This document shows positions 23,032-31,023 of a stretch of DNA of 31,023 nt, piece by piece (the first letter of the stretch is position 1; each line of letters starts with the position of its first letter). The notes under the pieces were generated by a model. That model did not search any database, was not told the origin of the DNA, and saw only the letters and a list, made by a program, of their open reading frames with translations. Position numbers and translations under genes: made by a program. The DNA is from an uncultured Hungatella sp. (GTDB taxonomy: Bacteria; Bacillota; Clostridia; Lachnospirales; Lachnospiraceae). The stretch is taken from the NCBI GenBank assembly GCA_910577935.1, contig CAJTOT010000038.1:1-31023 (forward strand), written 5' to 3'.

Positions 23032-24999
23032 ATGAAAATCACCAATTTAAAATGTCCCTCCTGCGGCGGCAAGCTGGAGCCCATGGAGGGCAATCCGAAG
23101 ATTGTTGTCTGTGAGTACTGCAGCAGTCAGTTTATGCTGGAGGAAGATCAGACCATCAACTATCACATTCACCAATACTCAAACCCTCAGGCAACCGCCG
23201 GCCCCGGAAGCGGCAGCAGTTCTGGTCCCGCGGCGGCCCTGGCGGCGGCAGGCGCCGTCTTTCTGGTCATCGGGGCAGTGGGGATATTCAGCCTTATGGG
23301 CAGCGGTAAATCCGACAAGCCCACCCTGCCGGCGCCTGCCAGGCCGGCAGGCGCGTACTATGACAGCGGCAGCTCCGGGGAGGAGGACAGGGACACATCA
23401 CCCTCTTCTGTCAGCCCTCTTTACGAGTCCATGGTGTCCTTTATGTTCAACAAATCCGACCCTTCCTCCGTGACGGAGGAGGAACTGGCGAAGGTCCAGT
23501 ACATCAGCGTGGCTCCCGGCTCTGAGTCTTCCACCGTGGAGTACAGCTTTCAGGACCCTTACGGGGAGGGAGGCTTTGAGGTGGAGACTCTGACCCTGGA
23601 GCCCCTCACCTGGGATGACAGCGATCTGCAGTTTTTTACAGGGCTTAAAAAACTGGACATGTCCCATTCCAGAAATGCAGGCACTCTGGAAGGCCTGACC
23701 CAGCTGGAGGGCCTGGTGTGCTCCGGGCTTGAGATTTCCCGGATTACAGAGCTTTTGGAGGATCCCGGACAGCTTGTGGAGCTGAGTCTGGACAGGGTGG
23801 ACAGCCTGGAGGGGCTGGGAGTTTTTGAGAACCTGGAGGTTTTGAAGGTGGAGGACATTGTGTCGCCTGACTTGAAGCAGCTGGTATCCCTGAAAAACCT
23901 TAAGTCTCTGACCGTGGTGGAGGAAGAGGAGTATGACCCCTTCCACACGTCGGATTCCCAGGCGCCCCTGACCGACTACTCCGCCCTCTCGGTGCTCACC
24001 GGCCTGACTGCTCTGGACATCGAGTCTTCGTCCATCCGTGATCTCGGCTTTTTGAAGTCCCTTGTCAACCTCACCAGCCTGTCCCTGTCGGAGACCGAGG
24101 CCATCAGCATAGAGCCGTTAGGAGAGCTTTCGGGGCTCACATCCCTTAAGCTGGAAGGCAACAATGAAGTCCTGGATTACAGCCCTCTCGGGCGCCTGGC
24201 CGGGCTTACAGAGCTTTCCATCGACAAGAGCACTTCCCAGGACGACCCGGACCTGTCGGCGCTGACCGGGCTTGAGAAGCTGGATATGGGCGGGTTTGTA
24301 TCCATTTCCTTTCTGAGAAACATGGGGAATTTAAAAGACCTGTCCCTCCACGGCTGCAACATCGACGAGATCGGCGTCTTGTCCGGTCTGGGAGGCCTGG
24401 AGCGGCTGACCTGCTATTCGGTGTGGACCTACGCCGTACCCTTAAGAGATGTGAACTTTATCAACAATATGCCCGGACTGAAGGTTCTGGATTTCAGCGG
24501 AGTCAGCCAGGGAAGGGGCTGGGGCGGATATCAGAGAAACACGGAGATTCTGGGAGATATCTCCAACGTGTTCAACCACCAGGGGCTGGAGGAGCTGTAT
24601 CTGAACAACTGCATGTTTGAGATCGATTTCGGAAGACTGAGTGAGAATTCCACTCTGAGAAAGCTGGAGATGCGGGAAGTGAGCCTGAAGGAAAACTTCC
24701 ATGTCCAGTCCTCCGGCGGCATGACAGACCTGTGGTATGACGACGTGGCCCTGGACGGACACACGGATTTCCTGAAAAACTACCCAAATTTGGAGGAGCT
24801 GTACCTGGACGGCAATCAGCTGACCAACATCGAATTCGCCGCCTCCCTGCCAAGGCTGACCCATCTGGGAATCAACAACAACTATGTGACGGAGCTGTCC
24901 CCCCTCAATCAGGCAGAGAGCCTTGAGTATCTGGACATCCGGCAGAACCCCATCAGCAGCACCATCGAGTCTGACGGGTCCATACAGATATTGAAATAG
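23032..24999 (+). CDS. Membrane protein with N-terminal zinc ribbon and leucine-rich repeats
   Basis: 655 residues; no named family recognised. Residues 8-30 form a zinc ribbon (C8, C11 in 'CPSCGGKL'; C27, C30 in 'CEYCSS'). A Gly/Ser linker leads to one transmembrane helix at about 67-89 ('ALAAAGAVFLVIGAVGIFSL'). An acidic Ser-rich stretch follows, then leucine-rich repeats of the internalin-like 22-residue type to the end ('LTSLSLSETEAISIEPLGEL', 'LEELYLDGNQLTNIEFAASL'). With no signal peptide, the ribbon is probably cytosolic and the repeats outside, so it could sense or bind something at the surface. No LPXTG anchor. AGGGGAG precedes the ATG. It starts 33 bases after hisB without a clear terminator, so it may ride on the his transcript. 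Both in/out orientation and role are inference. Confidence 0.8.
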   Translation: MKITNLKCPSCGGKLEPMEGNPKIVVCEYCSSQFMLEEDQTINYHIHQYSNPQATAGPGSGSSSGPAAALAAAGAVFLVIGAVGIFSLMGSGKSDKPTLPAPARPAGAYYDSGSSGEEDRDTSPSSVSPLYESMVSFMFNKSDPSSVTEEELAKVQYISVAPGSESSTVEYSFQDPYGEGGFEVETLTLEPLTWDDSDLQFFTGLKKLDMSHSRNAGTLEGLTQLEGLVCSGLEISRITELLEDPGQLVELSLDRVDSLEGLGVFENLEVLKVEDIVSPDLKQLVSLKNLKSLTVVEEEEYDPFHTSDSQAPLTDYSALSVLTGLTALDIESSSIRDLGFLKSLVNLTSLSLSETEAISIEPLGELSGLTSLKLEGNNEVLDYSPLGRLAGLTELSIDKSTSQDDPDLSALTGLEKLDMGGFVSISFLRNMGNLKDLSLHGCNIDEIGVLSGLGGLERLTCYSVWTYAVPLRDVNFINNMPGLKVLDFSGVSQGRGWGGYQRNTEILGDISNVFNHQGLEELYLNNCMFEIDFGRLSENSTLRKLEMREVSLKENFHVQSSGGMTDLWYDDVALDGHTDFLKNYPNLEELYLDGNQLTNIEFAASLPRLTHLGINNNYVTELSPLNQAESLEYLDIRQNPISSTIESDGSIQILK

Positions 25000-25040
25000 G
25001 ATCATATCCATACAGTTCAAAGAAAGGTGAACGTTTCCTG

Positions 25041-26066
25041 ATGAATCGCAAAAAAAATTCTCCGACAATTTATGATGTCGCCGCGGCGGCAAAGGTTTCG
25101 ACCGCTACCGTATCACGGGTTTTCAGCAACTCCAACTATCCGGTCTCATCCCAGACCAGAGAACAGATTCTGTCCATTGCCGCGGAGCTGGGTTATGTAT
25201 ATAAGAGAACCCCGGTTCCCGCAGGAGAACGCCGTGATGTCCATGTTCTGGTCCCTAACCTGGAGAATCCGTTTTATATGGCGTTAATTGACGGCATGGA
25301 GGCCTCTCTGCGAGCTTATGACCTGAATATGATACTGATGAATACCAACGACAGCCTTCAGCAGGAGCGCAAAATCATAGCTTCTCTGGCCGCCCGGAAG
25401 AGCGCGGTGATCCTGTCGCCCATAACCTCGGAAACCCAGCATCTGAACATGCTCCTGGACAGCGGCTGCGAGCTTGTGCTGATTGAGCAGTTCCTTTCTT
25501 CCCACTGTTCCAGCATTCAGTTCAACAGCTGCGCCGGGGGAAGGATGGCAACGGAATATTTGATAGAGAGAGGGCTTCGGAGAATCGCCTATCTTTCCCC
25601 CGCCCTGATCCGCCCCACGAGAAAAGGTGTGTATCAGGGGTTTGAGCAGGCCATGGAAAACCATCAGATACCTGTCTGCCCGGAGCTTGTCTGTGTGGGA
25701 GATGATTCTGACGGCTCTCAGGCTGACACCATTGAGATCGGAGTGGAGCTTTGCAGAAAGCTCCTTGCCGGCGCGGCGCAGATTCCGGAGGGGATTTGCT
25801 GTGAAAATGACCTGATCGCCGTCGGCGCTATGGGGTATCTTCTCCGCCAGGGGATACGCGTTCCGGAAGATGTCTCTGTCATAGGCCTGGACAATATTCC
25901 TTTCGGGTCTCTGGTCTTTCCCGGGCTGACCACCGTTGACCAGTGTACCAGAGAGATGGGATCGCTTGCGGCCGAGCTGATCCATGGGAATCTTATGGAC
26001 CCGGCCAGAAAGCGGGTGCAGCTTCTTCTGGAGCCGCGGCTGGTTATCCGGGATTCAGTCATATAG
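25041..26066 (+). CDS. LacI-family transcriptional regulator
   Basis: 341 residues. The LacI helix-turn-helix and hinge are residues 8-58 ('TIYDVAAAAKVSTATVSRVF', then 'VSSQTREQILSIAAELGYVY'). The effector domain has the periplasmic-binding-protein fold ('VLVPNLENPFYMALIDGMEA', 'CCENDLIAVGAMGYLLRQGI', 'VIGLDNIPFG'). AAAGGTG at about 25021-25027 is rather far from the ATG (13 bases). It precedes the amino-sugar genes in the same direction with a strong terminator between, so it is a separate unit. It likely represses or activates the nagB operon through the palindrome at 26222-26250, but that is inference. Confidence 0.92.
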   Translation: MNRKKNSPTIYDVAAAAKVSTATVSRVFSNSNYPVSSQTREQILSIAAELGYVYKRTPVPAGERRDVHVLVPNLENPFYMALIDGMEASLRAYDLNMILMNTNDSLQQERKIIASLAARKSAVILSPITSETQHLNMLLDSGCELVLIEQFLSSHCSSIQFNSCAGGRMATEYLIERGLRRIAYLSPALIRPTRKGVYQGFEQAMENHQIPVCPELVCVGDDSDGSQADTIEIGVELCRKLLAGAAQIPEGICCENDLIAVGAMGYLLRQGIRVPEDVSVIGLDNIPFGSLVFPGLTTVDQCTREMGSLAAELIHGNLMDPARKRVQLLLEPRLVIRDSVI

Positions 26067-26141
26067 GACAGCCTCTTGGGAGGGCATCTCAGGCGGGTGT
26101 GAATATTGGCCGGCAGGACGCCGGTACAGAAAAAAGTTCAG

Positions 26142-26192
26142 CAGCAACATGTAACATTCTCGTTTCAGAGAATTACATGTTGCTGTTTTTTT
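26142..26192 (+). terminator. Strong Rho-independent terminator after the LacI gene
   Basis: CAGCAACATGTAA (26142-26154) pairs with TTACATGTTGCTG (26173-26185). The stem extends inward with TTCTC/GAGAA past a 2-base bulge to a 6-base loop. Seven T follow. Confidence 0.93.
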
Positions 26193-26221
26193 ACTAAAAT
26201 ATGTTTTTTTTTCATAAATAA

Positions 26222-26250
26222 TACAAAATTTTATCTATTTTGTACAAAAT
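26222..26250. promoter_or_regulatory. Palindromic operator cluster ahead of nagB
   Basis: TACAAAAT (26222-26229), 7 bases, then ATTTTGTACAAAAT (26237-26250), itself a perfect 14-bp palindrome. Three half-sites thus stand in a row, about 30 bases upstream of the -35. Such spacing suits an activator or a looping repressor. The upstream LacI protein or a GntR-type regulator could bind it. Confidence 0.55.
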
Positions 26251-26278
26251 ATGAGCTGAAAATTGGGAAGTATCTATA

Positions 26279-26306
26279 TTGATTAATTTCTAAATATTGC
26301 TATAAT
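26279..26306 (+). promoter_or_regulatory. Sigma-A promoter of the amino-sugar operon
   Basis: TTGATT (26279-26284), a 16-base spacer, TATAAT (26301-26306), 53 bases before the nagB start codon. Confidence 0.75.
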
Positions 26307-26358
26307 AGTTACTGTAATAAAAAGAAACAAATTACACAACAAAGGAGGGTGCTTTTGT

Positions 26359-27117
26359 ATGAGAATCCATTTGCGGGAGACCGAAGAGCAGCTTGGGCAG
26401 GCGGCGGCAGACATGATCGCACAGGAGTTGAATGATGTAATCGCGCTGAAAGGCGAGGCGAATTACCTGGTTTCCACCGGGGCATCCCAGTTTGCCACCT
26501 TCGAAGCCCTTGTCTGCCGGAAGGATGTGGACTGGACAAAGGTGACTATGTACCACTTGGACGAATATGTGGGTCTGCCGGAAAGCCATGGGGCGTCCTT
26601 TCGCCGTTATCTGAGAGAGAGGTTCACGGACAAGGTGTCTTTGAAACGGGCGGTGTTCATAGACGGAGAAAGCAATATTTCAGAAACAATCACCCTGCTG
26701 GAAAATGAGCTGGCGGCACATACTATCGATGTGGGAGTCATCGGCATCGGGGAAAACGCCCATATCGCCTTCAATGACCCTCCGGCCTGTTTTGAAAAGG
26801 AATGCGCCTATCACGTGGTTAATCTCAATGATGCGTGTAAGCAGCAGCAGGTGAATGAAGGCTGGTTTGATTCTCTGAAGCAGGTTCCGGACCAGGCGAT
26901 CTCCATGACTCCCAGGCAGATTATGAGGTGCGTGAGAATCGTGTCGGTTGTTCCGGGCGGGCGCAAAGCCAACGCGATTTACAGCACCCTGACCCGTGGA
27001 AGGACAGACCCTATGGTTCCTGCGACCCTGCTCCTGGAACATCCCAGGATGGATCTGTTTATAGACAATGCCTCGGCGTCCTTGTGCAGCCGGGAACTTT
27101 TAGAACAATATGAATAA
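26359..27117 (+). CDS. nagB: Glucosamine-6-phosphate deaminase-like protein (NagB family)
   Basis: 252 residues of the NagB/6-phosphogluconolactonase fold. 'LVSTGASQFATFEAL' is the phosphate loop, 'MYHLDEYVGL' holds the general base (D68, D72 in E. coli), and 'GIGENAHIAFNDPP' is the active-site loop with H135. In E. coli this loop is GxxDGHIAFNEP, so the second acidic residue is Asn here (N133) and the Glu is Asp (D140). Similar ENGH...ND forms occur in a NagB subgroup, so activity is likely but substrate or rate may differ. It would turn glucosamine-6-P into fructose-6-P plus ammonia. AAAGGAGG at 26341-26348 marks the start. First gene of the operon; nagA follows after 29 bases. Confidence 0.85.
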   Translation: MRIHLRETEEQLGQAAADMIAQELNDVIALKGEANYLVSTGASQFATFEALVCRKDVDWTKVTMYHLDEYVGLPESHGASFRRYLRERFTDKVSLKRAVFIDGESNISETITLLENELAAHTIDVGVIGIGENAHIAFNDPPACFEKECAYHVVNLNDACKQQQVNEGWFDSLKQVPDQAISMTPRQIMRCVRIVSVVPGGRKANAIYSTLTRGRTDPMVPATLLLEHPRMDLFIDNASASLCSRELLEQYE

Positions 27118-27146
27118 ACAGGGTTTTTGTGATAAAAGGAGAATTT

Positions 27147-28358
27147 ATGCAGACACTGATTACAGATGTCACTTTAGTGTTGGAGTCAGGCTGTGTCCGG
27201 GAAGGATATGTGGTCTGCGATCAGGGAAGGATTTCGGATTTTGGGAGCGGCCCGGTTCCGGAGGGGCCATTTGACCAGGTGATCCGCGGAGATGGAGGAT
27301 ATGCGGCTCCCGGCTTTGTGGACATCCACGTTCACGGGGGAGCAGGAGCCGAGTTTATTGACGGGACAAGAGAAGGATTTTTAAAGGCCTTGAGAGTCCA
27401 TCTCGCCGGAGGCACCACCACCATCGTGCCCACACTCAGCAGCGGCTCCCTGAGTCAGATTCTCTCCGCCATCGACGTGTTCAATGAACTGAAGGCAGAA
27501 GAGAAGGAGCTTGAAGGAATACCGCGTCTGGCAGGCATTCACATGGAAGGTCCTTATTTTGCCTGGGAGCAGGCGGGGGCTCAGGACCCGGAGTACATTC
27601 ATCCTCCCCGAGAAGAGGAGTATCTGGCCATATTGGATTCCACAGATCACATATGCCGCTGGTCTGTGGCCTGTGAGCTGGAGGGGGCGCTGGAATTCGG
27701 GAAATTTCTGGCCGGACGGGGAATCGGGGTCAGCATCGGCCATTCCGACGCCACAACCCGGCAGGTCATGGAGGCCGTGTCCTGGGGATACAGCAGCGTG
27801 ACGCACCTGTACTCAGGGTGTTCCATGGTTCACCGCAACGGCCCGTTTAGGGAAGGCGGGGTGGTGGAGGGAGCCTTTCTGCTGGATACCCTGGACGTGG
27901 AGATGATCGCTGACGGCGCTCATCTTCCCCGAGAGCTTCTTAGTCTGATTTACAAGATAAAAGGTCCTGAACATATTGCCCTGGTTACGGATTGCATACG
28001 CTGCGGCGGGGAAAATTTCCCGGACGGGACGGTCCTTTTGTACAACAGGGAGAGAAACTTAAATGTGACTATCCGCAATGGCGTGGCCGTGATGCCGGGA
28101 GGAAAAAGCTTTGCGGGAAGCCTGGCGACCACGTCTTCGCTGGTCCGGACGATGGTGTTTACCGTGGGAGTCCCTCTTCACCAGGCAGTTGTCATGGCCT
28201 CTCTCACCCCGGCGCGTCTCATAGGCATGGATAAAGAGATCGGAAGCATTGAGATCGGGAAGCGGGCGGATCTGGTGCTTTTGGATAGGGAGCTTCAGGT
28301 TAAAAGCATATTTTTGGGCGGGAAATTGGCAGATAACATGGATTCAAGGAGGCTGTGA
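27147..28358 (+). CDS. nagA: N-acetylglucosamine-6-phosphate deacetylase
   Basis: 403 residues, amidohydrolase fold. Metal and catalytic residues: H61 and H63 ('VDIHVHGGAG'), E134 ('GIHMEGPYFA'), H199 ('SIGHSDAT'), H220 ('VTHLYSG'), H259 ('IADGAHLP') and the catalytic Asp D282 ('LVTDCI'). The usual 'THLFNAM' is 'THLYSGCS', a change seen outside the classic NagA group, so another N-acetylated sugar phosphate is possible. It frees acetate from GlcNAc-6-P, feeding the deaminase encoded upstream. AAAGGAG inside the longer frame from 27129 shows that the ATG at 27147 is the start. Its stop TGA overlaps the next ATG (TGATG). Confidence 0.88.
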   Translation: MQTLITDVTLVLESGCVREGYVVCDQGRISDFGSGPVPEGPFDQVIRGDGGYAAPGFVDIHVHGGAGAEFIDGTREGFLKALRVHLAGGTTTIVPTLSSGSLSQILSAIDVFNELKAEEKELEGIPRLAGIHMEGPYFAWEQAGAQDPEYIHPPREEEYLAILDSTDHICRWSVACELEGALEFGKFLAGRGIGVSIGHSDATTRQVMEAVSWGYSSVTHLYSGCSMVHRNGPFREGGVVEGAFLLDTLDVEMIADGAHLPRELLSLIYKIKGPEHIALVTDCIRCGGENFPDGTVLLYNRERNLNVTIRNGVAVMPGGKSFAGSLATTSSLVRTMVFTVGVPLHQAVVMASLTPARLIGMDKEIGSIEIGKRADLVLLDRELQVKSIFLGGKLADNMDSRRL

Positions 28359-29635
28359 TGGAAAAACAATACAGAGAATTGCTAATCGGTTTTTATGAAA
28401 ATGAACTGACCAACAATATTCTGCCGTTTTGGCTTGAAAACTGTGAGGATAAAGAAAACGGAGGATATTTTAACTGTTTCACCAACGACGGGTCCGAGCT
28501 TGTCTCCAGAGATAAGTATACCTGGAGCCAGGGTCGTTTTCTATGGCTTTTTTCCCGCCTTGCCATGATGGAGCGGCCCTTTACGAAAAGTCAGAGAGCG
28601 CGTTTTTTAGAGCTGGCCAGAAGCGGGAAAGAGTTTCTTGTCAAACATTGCTTTCTGGAAGGCAGCCCCCGGCGCTGTGTGTTTCTTATGGATGAGAAGG
28701 GAACCCCAAAATATGCGGAGGGTTTTGACGTTCTGGATATGAGTATCTATGCCGACGGCTTTGTCCTGGCAGGCCTGTGCCGCTATGCCCTGGCAGCGGG
28801 GGACCGGGAGTCCTGGGACCTGGCGAAGCCCTTGTACGAGTCGATTATGGAGCGCTACGAGACCTTCAATTACCGAACCCTGCCATATCCTATTTCTCCT
28901 GAGTACGAGATGCACGGATTTTACATGAGCCGTGTTCTTCACAGCTGCGACATCACCGTGGCGGCTCAGGTTTTTGACCCGGAATACGCCAAAATTTCTC
29001 GGGATAGGCTGAAACACAGCGTGGATCTTTTGCTGGAAATGTTTGTAGATGACCAGGATGTTCTCAGGGAGGTGGTGTTCAGAGGCGGAGGCCGTGTCCC
29101 CGGCATCTTTGGAAATCACTGTAATCCCGGTCATATCTGCGAGGAGATGTGGTTTATCCAGCACGCCGCAGAACTCCTGGGTTCCTCCTCGTACACACAG
29201 CGCTGCGGCAGAATACTTAAGAAAGCCCTTTCGCTGGGCTGGGACAGCAAATGTGGAGGCCTGCTTCACTTTTGTTCCTCCGAAGGAGGAGAACCTGTGG
29301 CGGGAACAGAGGACCCGGAACAGGAGACAGTGTATCAGCAGCTGATGGCAGGCTGGGGAGACAAGCTCTGGTGGGTTCACAGCGAGGCGCTCTACGCGAC
29401 CCTTCTGTTTGGAGAACGCACAGACGACCAGGAGCTGAGACAGTGGTATGACAGAATTTTTGAATATACGTTCCGGGTGTTTCCCAATCCTGACCGGGAG
29501 GTGAGGGAGTGGGTGCAGATCATGGACCGTCAGGGGAATCCTCAGAATAAGGTGGTGGCTCTTCCCGTAAAAGATCCTTTCCATATCACGAGAAATTTGA
29601 TCTATATTTTACAGTTTTTATACACGCTGGGCTGA
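28358..29635 (+). CDS. N-acylglucosamine 2-epimerase family protein
   Basis: 425 residues, an alpha6/alpha6 barrel of the AGE family. Conserved active-site residues fit: R60 ('TWSQGRFLWLFS'), H259 ('HCNPGHICEEMWF'), H341/E343 ('WWVHSEALYATL') and H409 with the nearby Arg ('PFHITRN'). The two His (259 and 409) match the acid-base pair that moves the proton at C2. Members interconvert GlcNAc and ManNAc, or glucose/mannose-type sugars; the nagA-nagB context supports the N-acetyl sugar, making this the entry step for ManNAc. The free sugar would then need a kinase that is not in the window. It overlaps nagA by one base. A related 2-epimerase on other sugars cannot be excluded. Confidence 0.88.
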   Translation: MEKQYRELLIGFYENELTNNILPFWLENCEDKENGGYFNCFTNDGSELVSRDKYTWSQGRFLWLFSRLAMMERPFTKSQRARFLELARSGKEFLVKHCFLEGSPRRCVFLMDEKGTPKYAEGFDVLDMSIYADGFVLAGLCRYALAAGDRESWDLAKPLYESIMERYETFNYRTLPYPISPEYEMHGFYMSRVLHSCDITVAAQVFDPEYAKISRDRLKHSVDLLLEMFVDDQDVLREVVFRGGGRVPGIFGNHCNPGHICEEMWFIQHAAELLGSSSYTQRCGRILKKALSLGWDSKCGGLLHFCSSEGGEPVAGTEDPEQETVYQQLMAGWGDKLWWVHSEALYATLLFGERTDDQELRQWYDRIFEYTFRVFPNPDREVREWVQIMDRQGNPQNKVVALPVKDPFHITRNLIYILQFLYTLG

Positions 29636-29711
29636 GAGGCGCTGCAGACGGCAGGAAACTGCATGAGTCCGCTTGCAACAAAAACTATATCTTATACGAG
29701 GAGGAAACTTT

Positions 29712-31023
29712 ATGAAACGAGTATTGTCGATGGCACTTTGTACAACGATGCTGGCTGGCCTGACTGCTTGCGGAGGAAGTAAAACAGAACCAGCGCCGAC
29801 GACGTCAGCACCGGCAGTAAATGAGGCGGCGTCTGCGGATGAGAGCACTGGGGCAGCACCGGCAGAAGGATCAGTTTCGCTTAATACGAAAGATGATTTT
29901 GAACTGACGATCATGCTGTCTCCCATGTGGCAGGGTGTTTACAGCCCGTCAGAAGACGGCGCGGATTATCCGGACTTCTTCCAGTATGTAGGAGAGAAAT
30001 TCAATGAGCTGCACCCGAATGTGAACGTGAAAGTTGAAATTATCTCCAGCGCGGACCGCACGGCTATCCTGAATACGAATCTGCAGGCAGGAACCCCTCC
30101 GGATATTGTGTTTGAATCCATCTTCGCTATGACGGATTACGCGCATATGGGAGCGCTGGTTTCTTTGGATGATCTGTTTACCAAAGAGGATCTTGAAGAT
30201 CTGAATCCCAACAGTATGGCAGAAGGTAATGTGAGAGGGACGCAGTTCTTTTATCCTCTTGGTTATAACTGCGGGATGATGGCAGTCAACGCGGATTATT
30301 TCCGTGAGGCAGGTCTGGAAGCAATGCTGCCCGCAGAAGGCGAGTACGGTACCTGGACTCCGGAAGAATTTAAGACGGCTCTGGAAACATTAAAGACCAA
30401 TATTACCAGTAAGAGCAATGTATCTCCATGGGGACTGTTCTGTAAGAATAACCAGTCTGATCAGTATAATAACCTGTATCTGCGTATGTTTGGCGCGGAA
30501 ATGTTTAATGAAGATTCCACAGCTTGTGTGATCAACTCTGAAGAAGGTGTGAAGGGCGCGGAATTTATCAAAGAATTGTATGATCTTGGTCTCACAGAGA
30601 CTGGTCCTGCAACCTATCAGGGCGCGGATATCCGTGAGATGTTTACAAATCAGGAAGTGGCGGTTGGCTATGCCATGGTTGGTCACTATACCAGCATGGT
30701 GGATAAAATGGAAAAGGGGGAGATCACACCCTTTGAGATCGCCCTGTTTACGCTGCCAGGTGAAGAGGGACCGATTTCCTTCCTGCAGAACTATGGTTCC
30801 TGTGTATTTGACAGTGGTGATGAAGACCAGATCGCATGGGCAAAAGAGTTTGTAAAATTCTACAGCTCCAACGCGGAGTACGCGAAAGCAGTTATCAATT
30901 TCGGCATTCCTTCCAGAGCGTCGGTTGCGGCAGAGTATGAAGATCTGAACCACATCAAGATCTACAGCGAGGCAGGTGAAAACGCGAAAGCATTTAGCGG
31001 CGGCATCCCCAACTATGTTGGAT
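29712..31023 (+). CDS. Extracellular solute-binding lipoprotein of a sugar ABC importer (partial)
   Basis: The window ends inside this gene; 437 residues are visible with no stop. A lipoprotein signal peptide opens it ('MKRVLSMALCTTMLAGLTAC') with the lipobox L-T-A-C and the lipid-bearing Cys at 20. A Thr/Ala/Ser/Pro/Glu-rich tether (about 22-55) follows, then a family 1 sugar-binding fold: 'NTNLQAGTPPDIVFES', 'FFYPLGYNCGMMAVNADYFR', 'GTWTPEEFKTALETL' and 'EMFTNQEVAVGYAMVG'. It captures a sugar at the outer membrane face for an ABC permease, whose genes should follow. GAGGAGGAAA precedes the ATG. It lies 76 bases after the epimerase; that gap has no clear terminator or promoter, so it is probably in the operon. 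Likely ligand: an N-acetylated amino sugar, by context only. Confidence 0.93.
   Translation, partial: MKRVLSMALCTTMLAGLTACGGSKTEPAPTTSAPAVNEAASADESTGAAPAEGSVSLNTKDDFELTIMLSPMWQGVYSPSEDGADYPDFFQYVGEKFNELHPNVNVKVEIISSADRTAILNTNLQAGTPPDIVFESIFAMTDYAHMGALVSLDDLFTKEDLEDLNPNSMAEGNVRGTQFFYPLGYNCGMMAVNADYFREAGLEAMLPAEGEYGTWTPEEFKTALETLKTNITSKSNVSPWGLFCKNNQSDQYNNLYLRMFGAEMFNEDSTACVINSEEGVKGAEFIKELYDLGLTETGPATYQGADIREMFTNQEVAVGYAMVGHYTSMVDKMEKGEITPFEIALFTLPGEEGPISFLQNYGSCVFDSGDEDQIAWAKEFVKFYSSNAEYAKAVINFGIPSRASVAAEYEDLNHIKIYSEAGENAKAFSGGIPNYVG

Noticed and set aside
1..31023. CRISPR arrays, insertion sequences, prophage genes, rRNA
   Set aside because: No regularly spaced repeats, transposase genes with terminal repeats, phage structural genes or rRNA-like stretches were seen.

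Overview
The window looks like chromosomal DNA of a gut-type Clostridia, most likely Lachnospiraceae. It has GC-rich genes with strong AGGAGG-type ribosome sites, A/T-rich sigma-A promoters, a short HisG paired with HisZ, QueH, an HPr with His15 and Ser46, and an amino-sugar cluster typical of this family. This assignment rests on gene content and protein style, not on a database search.

Left edge (1-830): an AT-rich pair, unlike everything to its right. It holds the C-terminal end of a probable ParA-type ATPase overlapping a HEPN-domain protein, and is probably an imported defence or toxin-like module. Positions 900-4730: a LysR regulator, a badly decayed iron-containing alcohol dehydrogenase, a flavodoxin-type (iron-sulfur flavoprotein-like) reductase and an aldo/keto reductase. 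The dead dehydrogenase and the live reductase operon share a similar upstream element. Positions 4730-7460: a debris zone with a MATE exporter cut off after about 86 codons behind an intact palindromic operator, other gene scraps, one intact CPA2-type cation/proton antiporter, and a probable fragment of an OmpR-type response regulator.

Positions 7460-18620 are mostly housekeeping: a sugar O-acetyltransferase, a tRNA-Gly(CCC) on the minus strand, a type IIA topoisomerase pair (parE-parC), deoD, a TatD-family nuclease, mutY, a lipid kinase, the primary sigma factor and queH. Just upstream of the tRNA is a textbook SOS (LexA) box inside a sigma-A promoter. The parE leader carries two identical 15-bp palindromes.

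Positions 18620-25000: HPr, then a tightly overlapped hisZ-hisG-hisD-hisB operon, then an unusual membrane protein with a zinc ribbon, one transmembrane helix and leucine-rich repeats. Positions 25040-31023: a LacI regulator and an amino-sugar operon (nagB-like deaminase, nagA, an N-acylglucosamine 2-epimerase-family enzyme and the start of a lipoprotein sugar-binding protein of an ABC importer). A strong terminator separates lacI from nagB, and an A/T palindromic operator precedes the nagB promoter. Together these suggest uptake of an N-acetylated amino sugar, epimerisation to the GlcNAc series, deacetylation and deamination into glycolysis. The needed kinase and ABC permeases are not visible and may lie to the right.

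I did not find a CRISPR array, insertion sequence with recognisable ends, prophage or rRNA. The best candidates for undescribed biology are the ParA-HEPN pair, the SOS-box promoter with the duplicated palindromes ahead of parE-parC, and the zinc-ribbon/LRR membrane protein.
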